DNA from: Clostridia bacterium
GTDB taxonomy: Bacteria > Bacillota_A > Clostridia > UBA1381
NCBI GenBank assembly: GCA_017451145.1
Contig: JAFSSG010000016.1
Span: 1-18,346, forward strand
Length of the DNA stretch: 18,346 nt
Direction of reading: 5' to 3'
Numbering within the stretch: position 1 is the first letter of the stretch; every line of letters begins with the position of its first letter. Both the position numbers and the translations under genes were made by a program. The notes below the pieces were generated by a model. It was given only the letters and a program-made list of their open reading frames with translations, ran no database searches and was not told where the DNA came from. This document shows positions 7,751 through 15,544 of this stretch, in pieces.

Positions 7751-8448
7751 TGCAATACTTGGCAAAAAATCTTGCAGAAGTAAAAAAAAGAATAGAGATT
7801 TCCGCACAAAAGAGCGGAAGAACTGCAGATGATGTGACGCTTGTCGCCGTAACAAAAACGCACCCTGCCGAAATGATAAATGAGGCGATTGAGCTCGGCG
7901 TTACCGACATAGGCGAAAATAAAGTGCAGGAAATTCTGGAGAAATACGATAAAGTAAAAAAAGGTGTAAGATGGCATCTTATTGGACATTTGCAGACAAA
8001 TAAGGTGAAGTATATAATAGATAAGGTTTATATGATTCACTCTGTAGATTCTGTAAAGCTTATGGACGAAATCGAGCGTCAGGCGGAAAAACACGGTGTT
8101 GCAAAAATCAAAATTCTGATTCAGGTAAATATATCCGGCGAGGAAACAAAATTCGGCACAGATTTTGCGGGACTTGATGAAATGTTAGAACACGCAAAGA
8201 CCTTGAAGTATGTAGAAGTATGCGGTTTAATGACAATTCTGCCGAAAATTGACATCGGCGTTTCAAACAGATTACATTTTCATAACATATATAACAAATT
8301 TATTGACATTTCAAAGTCAAACTACGATAATATAAATATGGAATTTCTCTCCATGGGAATGAGTGGAGATTTTGAGATGGCAATAGAGGAAGGCTCGAAT
8401 ATGGTTCGTGTCGGCACAGCCATCTTTGGAGAAAGATATTATTCTTAA
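7750..8448 (+). CDS. ylmE: YggS/YlmE family PLP homeostasis protein
   Basis: 232 aa, the standard length for this fold-type III pyridoxal-phosphate protein. It binds PLP without a known catalytic reaction and helps keep PLP and amino/keto-acid pools balanced. Seen: Lys36 in VAVTKTHP is at the same position as the PLP lysine of E. coli YggS; also IGENKVQE, WHLIGHLQTNKVKY (the expected cofactor-binding segment), LIQVNISGEETKFG, CGLMTILP and the phosphate-binding MGMSGDFEMAI, ending with VRVGTAIFGER. The start ATG overlaps the previous stop as TAATG. In Gram-positives ylmE lies directly upstream of sepF, as here. Confidence 0.94.
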   Translation: MQYLAKNLAEVKKRIEISAQKSGRTADDVTLVAVTKTHPAEMINEAIELGVTDIGENKVQEILEKYDKVKKGVRWHLIGHLQTNKVKYIIDKVYMIHSVDSVKLMDEIERQAEKHGVAKIKILIQVNISGEETKFGTDFAGLDEMLEHAKTLKYVEVCGLMTILPKIDIGVSNRLHFHNIYNKFIDISKSNYDNINMEFLSMGMSGDFEMAIEEGSNMVRVGTAIFGERYYS

Positions 8449-8473
8449 AGAATATATGTAGGAGGAACTTGTA

Positions 8474-8911
8474 ATGAACTTTGTAGATGCAGTAAAGGAT
8501 TTTGTAGGTTTCGGCGATATTGACTATGAGGAAAACGATTTTGTAGAGGAAGAGATGGAACAAGAGGAAAAACCGTCCTTCTTTTCGAAGAAGAATAAGG
8601 TTTTGTCTATTGAAAAGGCTAATAATCAGCCGACCATCGTGGTTGTAAAACCGAAATGCTTCAGTAATGCAGTTGATGCTGCCGACCAGTTAAAGCAAAG
8701 ACATCCTATCATTCTTGACGTTACGGCTCTTGATACTGATGAGGCAAAAAGAACGGTTGATTTTATTTCCGGTACGGTTTACGGAGTAAACGGTGATGTG
8801 CAGAAGGTTTCGAGCGGAATATTCATTGCAACACCTGCGTCTTTTGAAATTTCCGGAGATTACTTAAAAGGAAAAGCCGGTGCCGGCCTTGATTGGAGTA
8901 TGTTTAAATAA
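8474..8911 (+). CDS. sepF: Cell division protein SepF
   Basis: 145 aa. SepF binds membrane through an N-terminal amphipathic helix and bundles FtsZ filaments, helping the Z-ring and septum assemble. Seen: N-terminal helix MNFVDAVKDFVGFG, an acidic linker (about 17-37), then the globular domain from about 53: TIVVVKPKCFSNAVDAADQL, PIILDVTALD, AKRTVDFISGTVYGVNGDVQKVS and IFIATPASFEI, all typical SepF blocks. The C-terminal tail is GLDWSMFK. AGGAGGA (8460-8466) lies 7 nt before the ATG. It follows ylmE and precedes ylmH; ylmG (YggT family), usually found between sepF and ylmH, is absent. Confidence 0.95.
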   Translation: MNFVDAVKDFVGFGDIDYEENDFVEEEMEQEEKPSFFSKKNKVLSIEKANNQPTIVVVKPKCFSNAVDAADQLKQRHPIILDVTALDTDEAKRTVDFISGTVYGVNGDVQKVSSGIFIATPASFEISGDYLKGKAGAGLDWSMFK

Positions 8912-8919
8912 TATTTACG

Positions 8920-8948
8920 ATAAGGCGGAACTTTTTCCGCCTTATTTT
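8920..8948 (+). terminator. Hairpin between sepF and ylmH (weak terminator)
   Basis: Perfect 10-bp inverted repeat TAAGGCGGAA (8921-8930) / TTCCGCCTTA (8935-8944), extended by an A-T pair, with a CTTT loop. The T-run after it is only TTTT (8945-8948), then GCCCTTTT, so termination is likely partial. No promoter is obvious between it and ylmH, so read-through is probably needed for ylmH-divIVA-ileS. Confidence 0.6.
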
Positions 8949-8965
8949 GCCCTTTTGGAGTAACT

Positions 8966-9697
8966 ATGCATGACGATATTTTTTTAAATAAAATGCGTGA
9001 TGTTGCAAGACTTTGCGATAAATACCGTACCGCAAGATTTTCTGCCTTTTTGGACGCACGGGAACAGGAACTCCTGAAAAATAACGGGATTTCCGGCACA
9101 CTCTTTGGCGGATATGAGGGAGCGGAACGGCGTGTTTTGGGCGTATTCCCCGATTGGCAGGAGGTTTGTTTCTCCGAATATCCGATTGATTTAATAAAAT
9201 TTACGCCAAAATTTGATATAAGTCTTTCGCATAGGCAGTATCTCGGAACGATTCTGTCCTTGGGTATTGAGCGGGATAAAATCGGCGATATTTTGGCAGA
9301 GCCTGAGTTTTCATATGTTTTTCTGTCCTCCGATATTTCGGAATTTGTTGCAGAGAATGTAAAAAAAGTCGGCAGATGCGGAGTTTTTGCGGAGTTTGCA
9401 GATATCAAAAGCTGCCAAATGCCCCAAAAAAAGTTTGAAATCATATCGGCAATCGTCGCGTCAATGAGACTTGATGCGGTGATTTCGGGGATTTTGAATA
9501 AGAGCAGAAATGATGTTAAAAATATGATTTTATCCGGAAGAGTTTCGGTAAATCATTTTGAAACGGAAAAAACCGATTTTATCGTAAAAGAGGGAGACTT
9601 GCTTTCTATAAGAGGTTTTGGCAGAGCAGAAATTTTTGAGATAGGCAATAAAACAAGAAGTGATAAAATTCATATAACATACAAGAAATATATTTAG
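8966..9697 (+). CDS. ylmH: YlmH, S4-domain RNA-binding protein
   Basis: 243 aa. The C-terminal S4 RNA-binding domain (about 167-230) is visible as LDAVISGILNKSRNDVKNMI followed by LSGRVSVNHF and KEGDLLSIRGFGRAEI. The N-terminal part (FSAFLDAREQELL, GYEGAERRVLGVFP, SHRQYLGTILSLGIERDKIGDI) matches YlmH of the Gram-positive division cluster. YlmH is known as an RNA/ribosome-binding protein; reports link the family to rescue of stalled 50S-peptidyl-tRNA complexes in Bacillus. GGAG (8957-8960) lies just before the ATG at 8966. Located between sepF and divIVA, its standard place; 12 nt separate it from divIVA. Confidence 0.93.
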   Translation: MHDDIFLNKMRDVARLCDKYRTARFSAFLDAREQELLKNNGISGTLFGGYEGAERRVLGVFPDWQEVCFSEYPIDLIKFTPKFDISLSHRQYLGTILSLGIERDKIGDILAEPEFSYVFLSSDISEFVAENVKKVGRCGVFAEFADIKSCQMPQKKFEIISAIVASMRLDAVISGILNKSRNDVKNMILSGRVSVNHFETEKTDFIVKEGDLLSIRGFGRAEIFEIGNKTRSDKIHITYKKYI

Positions 9698-9709
9698 GAG
9701 AGTGAGATT

Positions 9710-10150
9710 ATGTTAACACCAATTGATATTCAAAGACAGGATTTTGACGTAAAGTTAAGAGGCTATAATGCGGATGAGGTCGATGATTTTTTAGACCTTG
9801 TCGGCAAGGACTATGAAAAGCTGTATAAGGATAACGCAGAGCTTCGGGAAGAGGTAAAACGCCTTAACGCCTCGCTTGAACAGTACAAGAATATGGAAGA
9901 AACGCTTAAAGAATCCATTCTCCTTGCACAAACGGCAGCAGAGGATATAAAAAAGAGTGCAGCAGAAAAAGCAAACGTCATAGTAAATGAGGCACAAACA
10001 AAATCCGAGGGAATGTATCGTCAGCTTGACATTGATATCCAGAACAAAAAGAACGAACTTTCGGGCATCGTTGCTGAAGTTTCGGGATATAAAACAAGAA
10101 TTAAAGGAATTTGCTCCGCAATACTTGAAATGTTGGAAAAAATGGAGTAA
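9710..10150 (+). CDS. divIVA: DivIVA-family cell division/polarity protein
   Basis: 146 aa. DivIVA binds negatively curved membrane at septa and poles and recruits partners. Seen: N-terminal lipid-binding domain beginning MLTPIDIQRQDFDVKLRGYN; Leu16-Arg17 stands where B. subtilis has membrane-inserting Phe17-Arg18. DEVDDFLDLVGKDYEKL follows, then a long coiled coil (about 38-140) with the family block METLKESILLAQTAAEDIKK and a C-terminal dimerising/tetramerising helix. It is slightly shorter than the B. subtilis protein (about 164 aa), missing only tail sequence. GGAG (9698-9701) precedes the ATG. It lies between ylmH and ileS as in Bacillus. Confidence 0.94.
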   Translation: MLTPIDIQRQDFDVKLRGYNADEVDDFLDLVGKDYEKLYKDNAELREEVKRLNASLEQYKNMEETLKESILLAQTAAEDIKKSAAEKANVIVNEAQTKSEGMYRQLDIDIQNKKNELSGIVAEVSGYKTRIKGICSAILEMLEKME

Positions 10151-10156
10151 AATAGA

Positions 10157-10179
10157 AGGGATGGCCGTTGGTTGTCCCT
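10157..10179 (+). other. RNA hairpin in the divIVA-ileS gap, no T-tract
   Basis: AGGGATGGCC (10157-10166) can pair with GGTTGTCCCT (10170-10179) over 10 pairs, three of them G-U in RNA, leaving a GTT loop. No T-run follows, so it is not a standard terminator. It occupies nearly half of the 56-nt gap and ends 13 nt before the likely ileS SD. It could be a processing or stability element; function unknown. Confidence 0.45.
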
Positions 10180-10206
10180 GATTTAGTTGCAGAAAGGAAA
10201 ATGGTT

Positions 10207-12996
10207 ATGTGCGATAACTGTAAGGACTATACAAAGTCCGTAAATCTTCCGAAAACAGACTTTCCGATGCGTGCATCGCTTCCGCAGCGTGAACCGGAAA
10301 CCCTGAAATATTGGGAGGATATTGACTTATATAATAAGCTGAAAGAGAAAAATAAGGACGGAAAACCCTTTATTTTGCATGACGGTCCTCCGTATGCAAA
10401 CGGCGATATCCATATGGGACATGCCTTAAATAAAATCCTTAAAGATATAATCGTAAGATATAAAAATCTTCAAGGCTATTATTCGCCGTATGTTCCCGGC
10501 TGGGATACACACGGACTTCCGATAGAGCAACAGGCAATTAAAAAGCTTGGCATAAACCGCCATGCTGCAGGACCTGTCAAATTCCGTGAGGCTTGTCGTG
10601 AGTTTGCAAAATCACACGTTGAAAAGCAGAAAGTCCAGTTTAAAAGGCTTGGTGTTATAGGCGACTGGGATAAGCCGTATCTTACTTTGAGCAACGATTT
10701 TGTCGCAAAACAGATAGAAGTTTTCGGGAAAATGGCAAACAGCGGACTTATTTATAAAGGCTTAAAGCCTGTTTATTGGTGTCCGCATTGCGAAACTGCA
10801 TTAGCAGAGGCAGAAATCGAATATGCTGAGGATAAAACAACTTCGGTTTATGTAAAATTTGCGGTAAAGGACGATAAAGGTCTTTTTGAAGGTATTGAAA
10901 ACGTTTATTTTGTAATTTGGACAACTACAATCTGGACACTTCCCGGAAACCTTGCAATATGCTTAAATCCTGATTTTGAGTACTCTTTGGTTAAGTTCTC
11001 AAATGGCGAAACATACGTTCTTGCAACCGAGCTTATCGATACGGTTGTATCGGCAACGGGACTTGACGGAAATTATGAAATAGTTAAAAAGTTCATGGGT
11101 AGCGAATTGGAGCTTATAACCTGTCAGCATCCGTTTATAGACCGTGAATCGCTTGTAATAGTCGGCGACCACGTAACGCTTGATGCAGGTACAGGCTGTG
11201 TTCATACAGCACCGGGATTCGGTGCGGAGGACTATTTGGTATGCACTAAATATCCTCAGCTTGAAATCATTGTCCCTGTTGACAGCAAGGGTTATCAGAC
11301 GTCAGATGCAGGTGAATTTGCAGGACTTTATTATGAGGAGTCCAACGCGAAAATATTTGAAAAACTCAAAAATGACGGTATGCTCTTGGCATCGCAGGAA
11401 ATTGTGCATCAGTACCCACACTGTTGGCGTTGCGACAGCCCGATAATTTTCCGTGCGGCAGACCAGTGGTTTGCAAGTGTTGACGCACTGAAAAATGACG
11501 CCGTAAAGGCAATCGAGGGCGTACAATGGCTTCCGCAATGGGGCGAAGAAAGAATAAAATCAATGGTTTTGGACAGAAACGATTGGTGTATTTCAAGGCA
11601 GAGGACATGGGGCGTACCTATACCGATATTCTATTGCAAGGATTGCGGAAAAGAAATAGTAAATGACGAGACGATAAAGGCAGTAGCAAAGCTTTTCCGT
11701 GAACAAGGTCCTGATAAATGGTGGGAGCTTGACGCAAAGGAGATTGTACCGGACGGTTTAAAATGTGAATGCGGTTGCAGTGAATTTACTAAGGAAAAGG
11801 ATATAATGGACGTATGGTTTGATTCCGGCTCATCGCATCAGGCAGTTTGCGAGGCAAGGGATGACCTTACATGGCCTGCGGATATTTATCTTGAAGGAAA
11901 TGACCAATACCGCGGTTGGTTCCAATCATCGCTTTTAACGAGCATTGCCGTAACGGGCAAAGCACCGTATAAAACGGTTATTACACACGGTATGATTCAG
12001 GACGGTGAGGGCAGAAAAATGTCAAAATCCAAGGGCAATGTAATAATGCCGGAGGAGATTGTAAACCAATACGGTGCAGACGTTTTAAGACTTTGGGTTG
12101 TTTCTGCCGACTATAAGACAGATATGCGTATGAGTCAGGACTCGTTAAAACAGCTGTCTGAGGGATACAGAAAGATAAGAAATACTGCAAGATATATCCT
12201 TTCAAACATAAACGATTTTGACCCGAACGCAGATATGGTGCCATATGCCGAGATGCTCGAAATCGATAAATGGGCACTTATGAAGCTTAACGATGTTGTT
12301 AAGCGTTCGATAAAATCCTATGAGGACTATGAATTCCATACATTCTATTCGGGAATTTTGAATTTCTGTATAGTGGATATGAGTAATATCTATCTTGATA
12401 TATTAAAATCAAGACTTTATACCGAAAAGCCCGACTCAAAGGAAAGACGTTCAGCTCAAAGTGCTATGTATATCATACTTGACTCTTTGGTTAAGCTTTT
12501 AGCACCTGTACTTGCGTTTACGGCGGAGGAAATTTGGGCATTTATGCCGCATTTTGCAGACGACGATAAGGAAAGCGTTATGTTAAACCGTATGCCAAAG
12601 GCAAAAGACGAGTATGAAAATGCCGAGCTTTCGCAAAAATGGGATAAACTTATAAGCGTAAGAGATGATGTAAACCGTGCGTTAGAACCCGCAAGAAACG
12701 AGAAGATAATCGGAAAATCGCTTGACGCCGAGGTTACCGTATATGCAAAGGCTGATTTGTATGATTTCTTAAAAGCAAACGAAAGCGATTTGGCTGAAAT
12801 CTTTATCACATCAAAGGCGACTGTCGATAAAGACGAAAACGCAAAAGACGCATTTTTGGGCGATACCGTAAAAGTTTCGGTAAAGGCAAGTGAACATGAA
12901 AAATGCGGCAGATGTTGGGTAAGGTCCGAAACGGTAGGCACAATCGAAGGTTTTCCGGGGATTTGTGCAGATTGCGTAAAAAAACTTACAAAATAA
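10207..12996 (+). CDS. ileS: Isoleucyl-tRNA synthetase
   Basis: 929 aa from the ATG at 10207 (MCDNCKDY), favoured because AAAGGA (10193-10198) lies 8 nt upstream; the ATG at 10201 would leave only 2 nt, and a frame opening at TTG 10168 lies inside the hairpin. Charges tRNA-Ile. Seen: class I HMGH (69-72) within PPYANGDIHMGH, CP1 editing domain (TTIWTLPGN, HTAPGFGAEDY), WCPHCETALAE, a Cys-rich insert (YCKDCG ... CECGC), KMSKS (604-608), the anticodon-binding helical domain, and a C-terminal zinc finger with Cys900, Cys903, Cys920, Cys923. Length and finger are those of the ordinary bacterial type, not the eukaryote-like mupirocin-resistant type. No T-box leader fits in the short upstream gap. 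Ends at a strong terminator. Confidence 0.97.
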   Translation: MCDNCKDYTKSVNLPKTDFPMRASLPQREPETLKYWEDIDLYNKLKEKNKDGKPFILHDGPPYANGDIHMGHALNKILKDIIVRYKNLQGYYSPYVPGWDTHGLPIEQQAIKKLGINRHAAGPVKFREACREFAKSHVEKQKVQFKRLGVIGDWDKPYLTLSNDFVAKQIEVFGKMANSGLIYKGLKPVYWCPHCETALAEAEIEYAEDKTTSVYVKFAVKDDKGLFEGIENVYFVIWTTTIWTLPGNLAICLNPDFEYSLVKFSNGETYVLATELIDTVVSATGLDGNYEIVKKFMGSELELITCQHPFIDRESLVIVGDHVTLDAGTGCVHTAPGFGAEDYLVCTKYPQLEIIVPVDSKGYQTSDAGEFAGLYYEESNAKIFEKLKNDGMLLASQEIVHQYPHCWRCDSPIIFRAADQWFASVDALKNDAVKAIEGVQWLPQWGEERIKSMVLDRNDWCISRQRTWGVPIPIFYCKDCGKEIVNDETIKAVAKLFREQGPDKWWELDAKEIVPDGLKCECGCSEFTKEKDIMDVWFDSGSSHQAVCEARDDLTWPADIYLEGNDQYRGWFQSSLLTSIAVTGKAPYKTVITHGMIQDGEGRKMSKSKGNVIMPEEIVNQYGADVLRLWVVSADYKTDMRMSQDSLKQLSEGYRKIRNTARYILSNINDFDPNADMVPYAEMLEIDKWALMKLNDVVKRSIKSYEDYEFHTFYSGILNFCIVDMSNIYLDILKSRLYTEKPDSKERRSAQSAMYIILDSLVKLLAPVLAFTAEEIWAFMPHFADDDKESVMLNRMPKAKDEYENAELSQKWDKLISVRDDVNRALEPARNEKIIGKSLDAEVTVYAKADLYDFLKANESDLAEIFITSKATVDKDENAKDAFLGDTVKVSVKASEHEKCGRCWVRSETVGTIEGFPGICADCVKKLTK

Positions 12997-13010
12997 AGTA
13001 AATTTTTTAA

Positions 13011-13043
13011 AAGAAAAGGCGTAAAAGCCTTTTCTTTTTTTTT
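13011..13043 (+). terminator. Intrinsic terminator after ileS
   Basis: Inverted repeat AAGAAAAGGC (13011-13020) / GCCTTTTCTT (13027-13036) with a GTAAAA loop, running straight into a T tract ending at 13043. Closes the engB-ileS unit 14 nt after the ileS stop. Confidence 0.9.
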
Positions 13044-13049
13044 GATTTG

Positions 13050-13058
13050 TGATAAAAT
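13050..13058 (+). promoter_or_regulatory. Possible extended -10 promoter for lspA
   Basis: TGATAAAAT gives an extended -10 (TGn plus TAAAAT at 13053-13058). A matching -35 at 17 bases (13030-13035, TTTTCT) is poor and lies inside the terminator stem. A promoter is expected here because the preceding terminator is strong and lspA starts 37 nt on. Tentative. Confidence 0.4.
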
Positions 13059-13094
13059 AAAAATAATTGGAAAAAGAAGGGACAGTTTTATATA

Positions 13095-13580
13095 ATGCGT
13101 TTTAAGGACACAAAATGGATATTTTTAATACTCGTTATAATTATACTTGACCAAACGATAAAACTATTTGTTGCAGGAAATCTTTCAAGCACAGACAGTA
13201 TGGTTATCATTCCGCATATTTTAAACTTTATATATGTTAAGAATACGGGTGCGGCATTTAGCATTTTTTCGGATAAAACGGCTGTTTTAGGCGTTGTTTC
13301 AATACTTTTTTGCATAGGGGTTACGGCGTATTGGTACATAAAAAAGCCAAAGAGTGAACTGCTCAAATTTTCGCTTTCACTTCTTTTGGCAGGTGCTGTC
13401 GGCAATGCAATTGACAGGATAGCAAGGGGGTTTGTTGTGGATTTTATTGAAGCAACATTCATAAAATTCCCCGTTTTCAATATAGCGGACATTTCAATCA
13501 CTTTCGGTACGGTTTTTTTGATGATTTATCTTTTGTTTTTTGATAAGGACGGAAGCAAAAATGGAGAAAACAGTAATTGA
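13095..13580 (+). CDS. lspA: Lipoprotein signal peptidase (signal peptidase II)
   Basis: 161 aa membrane protein with about four transmembrane segments (roughly 8-27, 63-82, 90-110, 132-150). It removes signal peptides from diacylglyceryl-modified prolipoproteins. Seen: DQTIK (19-23), NTGAAFSIF (50-58), GNAIDR (103-108), and the catalytic dyad Asp116 (GFVVDF) and Asp132 (FNIADISI). A charged tail of about 12 residues (DKDGSKNGENSN) is hydrophilic. The SD is weak: AAGGGA (13077-13082) is 12 nt from the ATG, and no nearer one or other in-frame start exists. Its last 20 bases overlap the next gene, as in many Firmicutes where lspA and rluD are coupled. Confidence 0.96.
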   Translation: MRFKDTKWIFLILVIIILDQTIKLFVAGNLSSTDSMVIIPHILNFIYVKNTGAAFSIFSDKTAVLGVVSILFCIGVTAYWYIKKPKSELLKFSLSLLLAGAVGNAIDRIARGFVVDFIEATFIKFPVFNIADISITFGTVFLMIYLLFFDKDGSKNGENSN

Positions 13581-14484
13581 GGCGGTCAATCCTGAAAATT
13601 TCCGCATAGATAAATATATAAGCGAGGAATTACCGGATGTTTCGCGGAGTTTCGCATCAAAGCTTTTAGAGGAAAACTGTGTCATAGTTTCGGGAAAAGC
13701 GGTAAACAAAAATTATCGCCCTCAAACGGGTGAAGTCATAGAAATCCTGATGCCTGAGCCAAAAAATCTTGACTTAACTCCCGAAGATATTCCGCTTGAT
13801 ATTGTGTATGAAGACGATTTTCTGGCTGTTGTAAATAAGCCGCAGGGAATGGTTGTCCACCCTGCAAACGGTAATGAAAGCGGAACGCTTGTAAATGCAC
13901 TTTTATACCATTTCGGCGATAACCTATCCGCAATAAACGGGGTAATACGTCCGGGAATTGTGCATAGAATAGACAAGGATACAGCAGGACTTTTGGTTGT
14001 TGCAAAGACAAATGAGGCTCATTTGGAATTATCGCGTCAGCTAAAAGAGAAAAAAGCAAACAGACGGTATTTAGCCATTGTAAACGGGAATATTTGGGAC
14101 AGCGGAACTGTCTCAAAGCCTATCGGCAGACACCCAAAGGACAGAAAAAAAATGGCGGTCGTGTCGGGCGGAAGAGAGGCGGTAACGCATTATAGACCGA
14201 TAGAGAATTTCCGTGATTCGACGCTTTTAGAGTGCGTTTTGGAAACAGGAAGAACGCATCAGATAAGAGTGCATATGGCGTCTATCGGGCATAGCATAGT
14301 AGGTGATAAAACCTACTCAAACAGAAAAGAAAAGGTAAAAACGTCGGGGCAACTTCTTTTTGCCAAGACGATAGGGTTTAATCACCCAAAAACGGGGGAA
14401 TATATGGAGTTTTCAGCCGAAATCCCCGGGTACTTTGAAGACATTTTAGAATATTTAAGACGAGGTGGTACAGTTGGCAAATAA
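13561..14484 (+). CDS. rluD: RluD-family 23S rRNA pseudouridine synthase
   Basis: 307 aa from the ATG at 13561 (MEKTVIEAV), which overlaps the lspA end by 20 nt; a frame opening at 13540 is less likely because typical family members begin near this residue and GGACGGA (13547-13553) lies 7 nt upstream. Seen: N-terminal S4 domain (about 12-60; FRIDKYISEELPDVSRS), then VYEDDFLAVVNKPQGMVVHP, catalytic Asp138 in HRIDKDTAGLLVVAKT, the RYLAIVNG block, and GRTHQIRVHMASIGHSIVGD. Converts uridines to pseudouridine, in E. coli RluD at 23S positions 1911/1915/1917; the exact target here cannot be told from sequence, and this is the YlyB-type protein beside lspA in Bacillus. Confidence 0.92.
   Translation: MEKTVIEAVNPENFRIDKYISEELPDVSRSFASKLLEENCVIVSGKAVNKNYRPQTGEVIEILMPEPKNLDLTPEDIPLDIVYEDDFLAVVNKPQGMVVHPANGNESGTLVNALLYHFGDNLSAINGVIRPGIVHRIDKDTAGLLVVAKTNEAHLELSRQLKEKKANRRYLAIVNGNIWDSGTVSKPIGRHPKDRKKMAVVSGGREAVTHYRPIENFRDSTLLECVLETGRTHQIRVHMASIGHSIVGDKTYSNRKEKVKTSGQLLFAKTIGFNHPKTGEYMEFSAEIPGYFEDILEYLRRGGTVGK
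14463..14476 (+). promoter_or_regulatory. Ribosome binding site setting a TTG start for ddl
   Basis: AGGTGG (14463-14468) lies 5 nt before TTG at 14474-14476. The alternative GTG at 14465 is inside this site and has no SD of its own, so TTG is the better start. Confidence 0.65.
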
Positions 14485-15544
14485 TAAGAAAAAGGTTTGT
14501 GTGATTTTCGGAGGACAATCTCCTGAACATGAGGTCTCACGTAAATCGGCTATATCAGTAATCGACAATTTAGACAAGGAAAAGTATGAGATAACCACTA
14601 TTGGCATAACAAAGGGCGGAAAATGGTATCTCTATTCAGGTCCTACAGATAAAATCATAGGCGGTGAATGGGAAAAGGACGGAGCTTTTCTAAAAAGTGC
14701 AGTAATTTCGCCGGATAACGAAGATAAGGCAATTTTAGTGCTTGACGGCGAAAAGGTCACAAAAATCCATCCCGATATTGTTTTTCCGGTACTTCACGGA
14801 GAATTTGGTGAGGACGGAACAATTCAGGGACTTTTGACACTTGCAGGTCTGAAATATGTCGGAATGGGAATTTTAGGTTCTGCGGCTGGAATGGATAAAT
14901 CCTTTTCAAAAATAGCTTTTAAAGACGCAGGAATACCTCAGGCAGATTGGGTTTTGGTACAAACCGAAAATCCGCTTGACAGCTACATAGAAGAAATTGA
15001 AAGAAAGTTAGGTTATCCGTGTTTTGTAAAGCCTTGCAGAACAGGCTCATCAGTCGGAGTCGGCAAGGCACATAACAGGGAGGAGCTTTTGGAGTCGCTT
15101 ACTTTGGCAGCAAAATTTGACAGGAAAATATTGGTTGAGGAATTTGTTGACGGTCATGAGGTAGAGTGTGCTGTTTTGGGTAACGAAAATCCTAAGGCGA
15201 CAGTTGTAGGCGAAATTCTGCCGACGGTAGAATTTTACGATTTTGATGCAAAATATAACGATAATTCAACAAAACTGCAAATCCCTGCAGACCTTCCGAC
15301 AGAAGTCAGCGATAAAATCCGTGAATACGCAGTAAAAGCCTTTTGTGCTATTGACGGACAGGGACTCTCGAGAGTAGATTTTTTTGTAAAGTATAAGGAT
15401 AATCAGGTTGTTTTAAATGAAATAAATACTATGCCCGGATTTACCAATATAAGTATGTATCCTAAGCTTTGGAATGCGACAGGCATACCATATTCGGACC
15501 TTTTGGACGAGCTTATAAATCTTGGCGAAAAAAGGGTGAAATAA
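14474..15544 (+). CDS. ddl: D-alanine--D-alanine ligase
   Basis: 356 aa from a TTG start at 14474, overlapping rluD by 11 nt. Joins two D-alanines with ATP for the peptidoglycan stem peptide. Seen: FGGQSPEHEVS (12-22; Glu18/Glu20 region binds the first D-Ala), HGEFGEDGTIQG, the ATP-grasp segment GYPCFVKPCRTGSSVGV, LVEEFVDGHEVE, and C-terminal EINTMPGFTNISMYPK carrying the Mg ligands. The omega-loop Tyr261 in FYDFDAKYNDNST aligns with E. coli DdlB Tyr216, which marks a D-Ala-D-Ala rather than a D-Ala-D-lactate ligase, so vancomycin resistance of the lactate type is not indicated. It overlaps murI by one base; both provide D-amino acids for the cell wall. Confidence 0.95.
   Translation: MANNKKKVCVIFGGQSPEHEVSRKSAISVIDNLDKEKYEITTIGITKGGKWYLYSGPTDKIIGGEWEKDGAFLKSAVISPDNEDKAILVLDGEKVTKIHPDIVFPVLHGEFGEDGTIQGLLTLAGLKYVGMGILGSAAGMDKSFSKIAFKDAGIPQADWVLVQTENPLDSYIEEIERKLGYPCFVKPCRTGSSVGVGKAHNREELLESLTLAAKFDRKILVEEFVDGHEVECAVLGNENPKATVVGEILPTVEFYDFDAKYNDNSTKLQIPADLPTEVSDKIREYAVKAFCAIDGQGLSRVDFFVKYKDNQVVLNEINTMPGFTNISMYPKLWNATGIPYSDLLDELINLGEKRVK

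Noticed and set aside
6569..8448. A complete export system around the HlyD-like gene
   Set aside because: No ATP-binding or permease gene is adjacent; the neighbours are engB and ylmE.
8860..9444. Long antisense open frame opposite ylmH
   Set aside because: It mirrors a well-supported S4-domain gene, has no recognisable domains and no ribosome site; a by-product of codon usage.
9987..10181. 64-codon + strand frame overlapping the divIVA end
   Set aside because: Wrong frame within divIVA coding sequence with no SD; divIVA coiled-coil signal accounts for this stretch.
10150..10207. T-box riboswitch upstream of ileS
   Set aside because: The gap is 56 nt, far too short for stem I plus antiterminator, and the AGGGTGGNACCGCG box is not present; only AGGGATGGCC is seen.
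12456..12941. 161-codon antisense open frame opposite the ileS C-terminal region
   Set aside because: Serine/phenylalanine-rich composition typical of the reverse complement of an AT-rich gene; the sense strand encodes the IleS anticodon and zinc regions.
13067..13096. Promoter TTGGAA / TATAAT with 18-base spacer at lspA
   Set aside because: The -10 overlaps the lspA start codon, so its transcript would begin inside the gene and could not express the full protein.
15469..15543. Extended N-terminus of murI reaching into ddl
   Set aside because: The ddl C-terminus is conserved there, and the ATG at 15544 has a good SD and fits the known MurI N-terminus.
14474..15544. Ddl as a D-Ala-D-lactate (Van-type) ligase
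   Set aside because: The omega-loop tyrosine typical of D-Ala-D-Ala enzymes is present (Tyr261) and no vanH or vanX gene is near.
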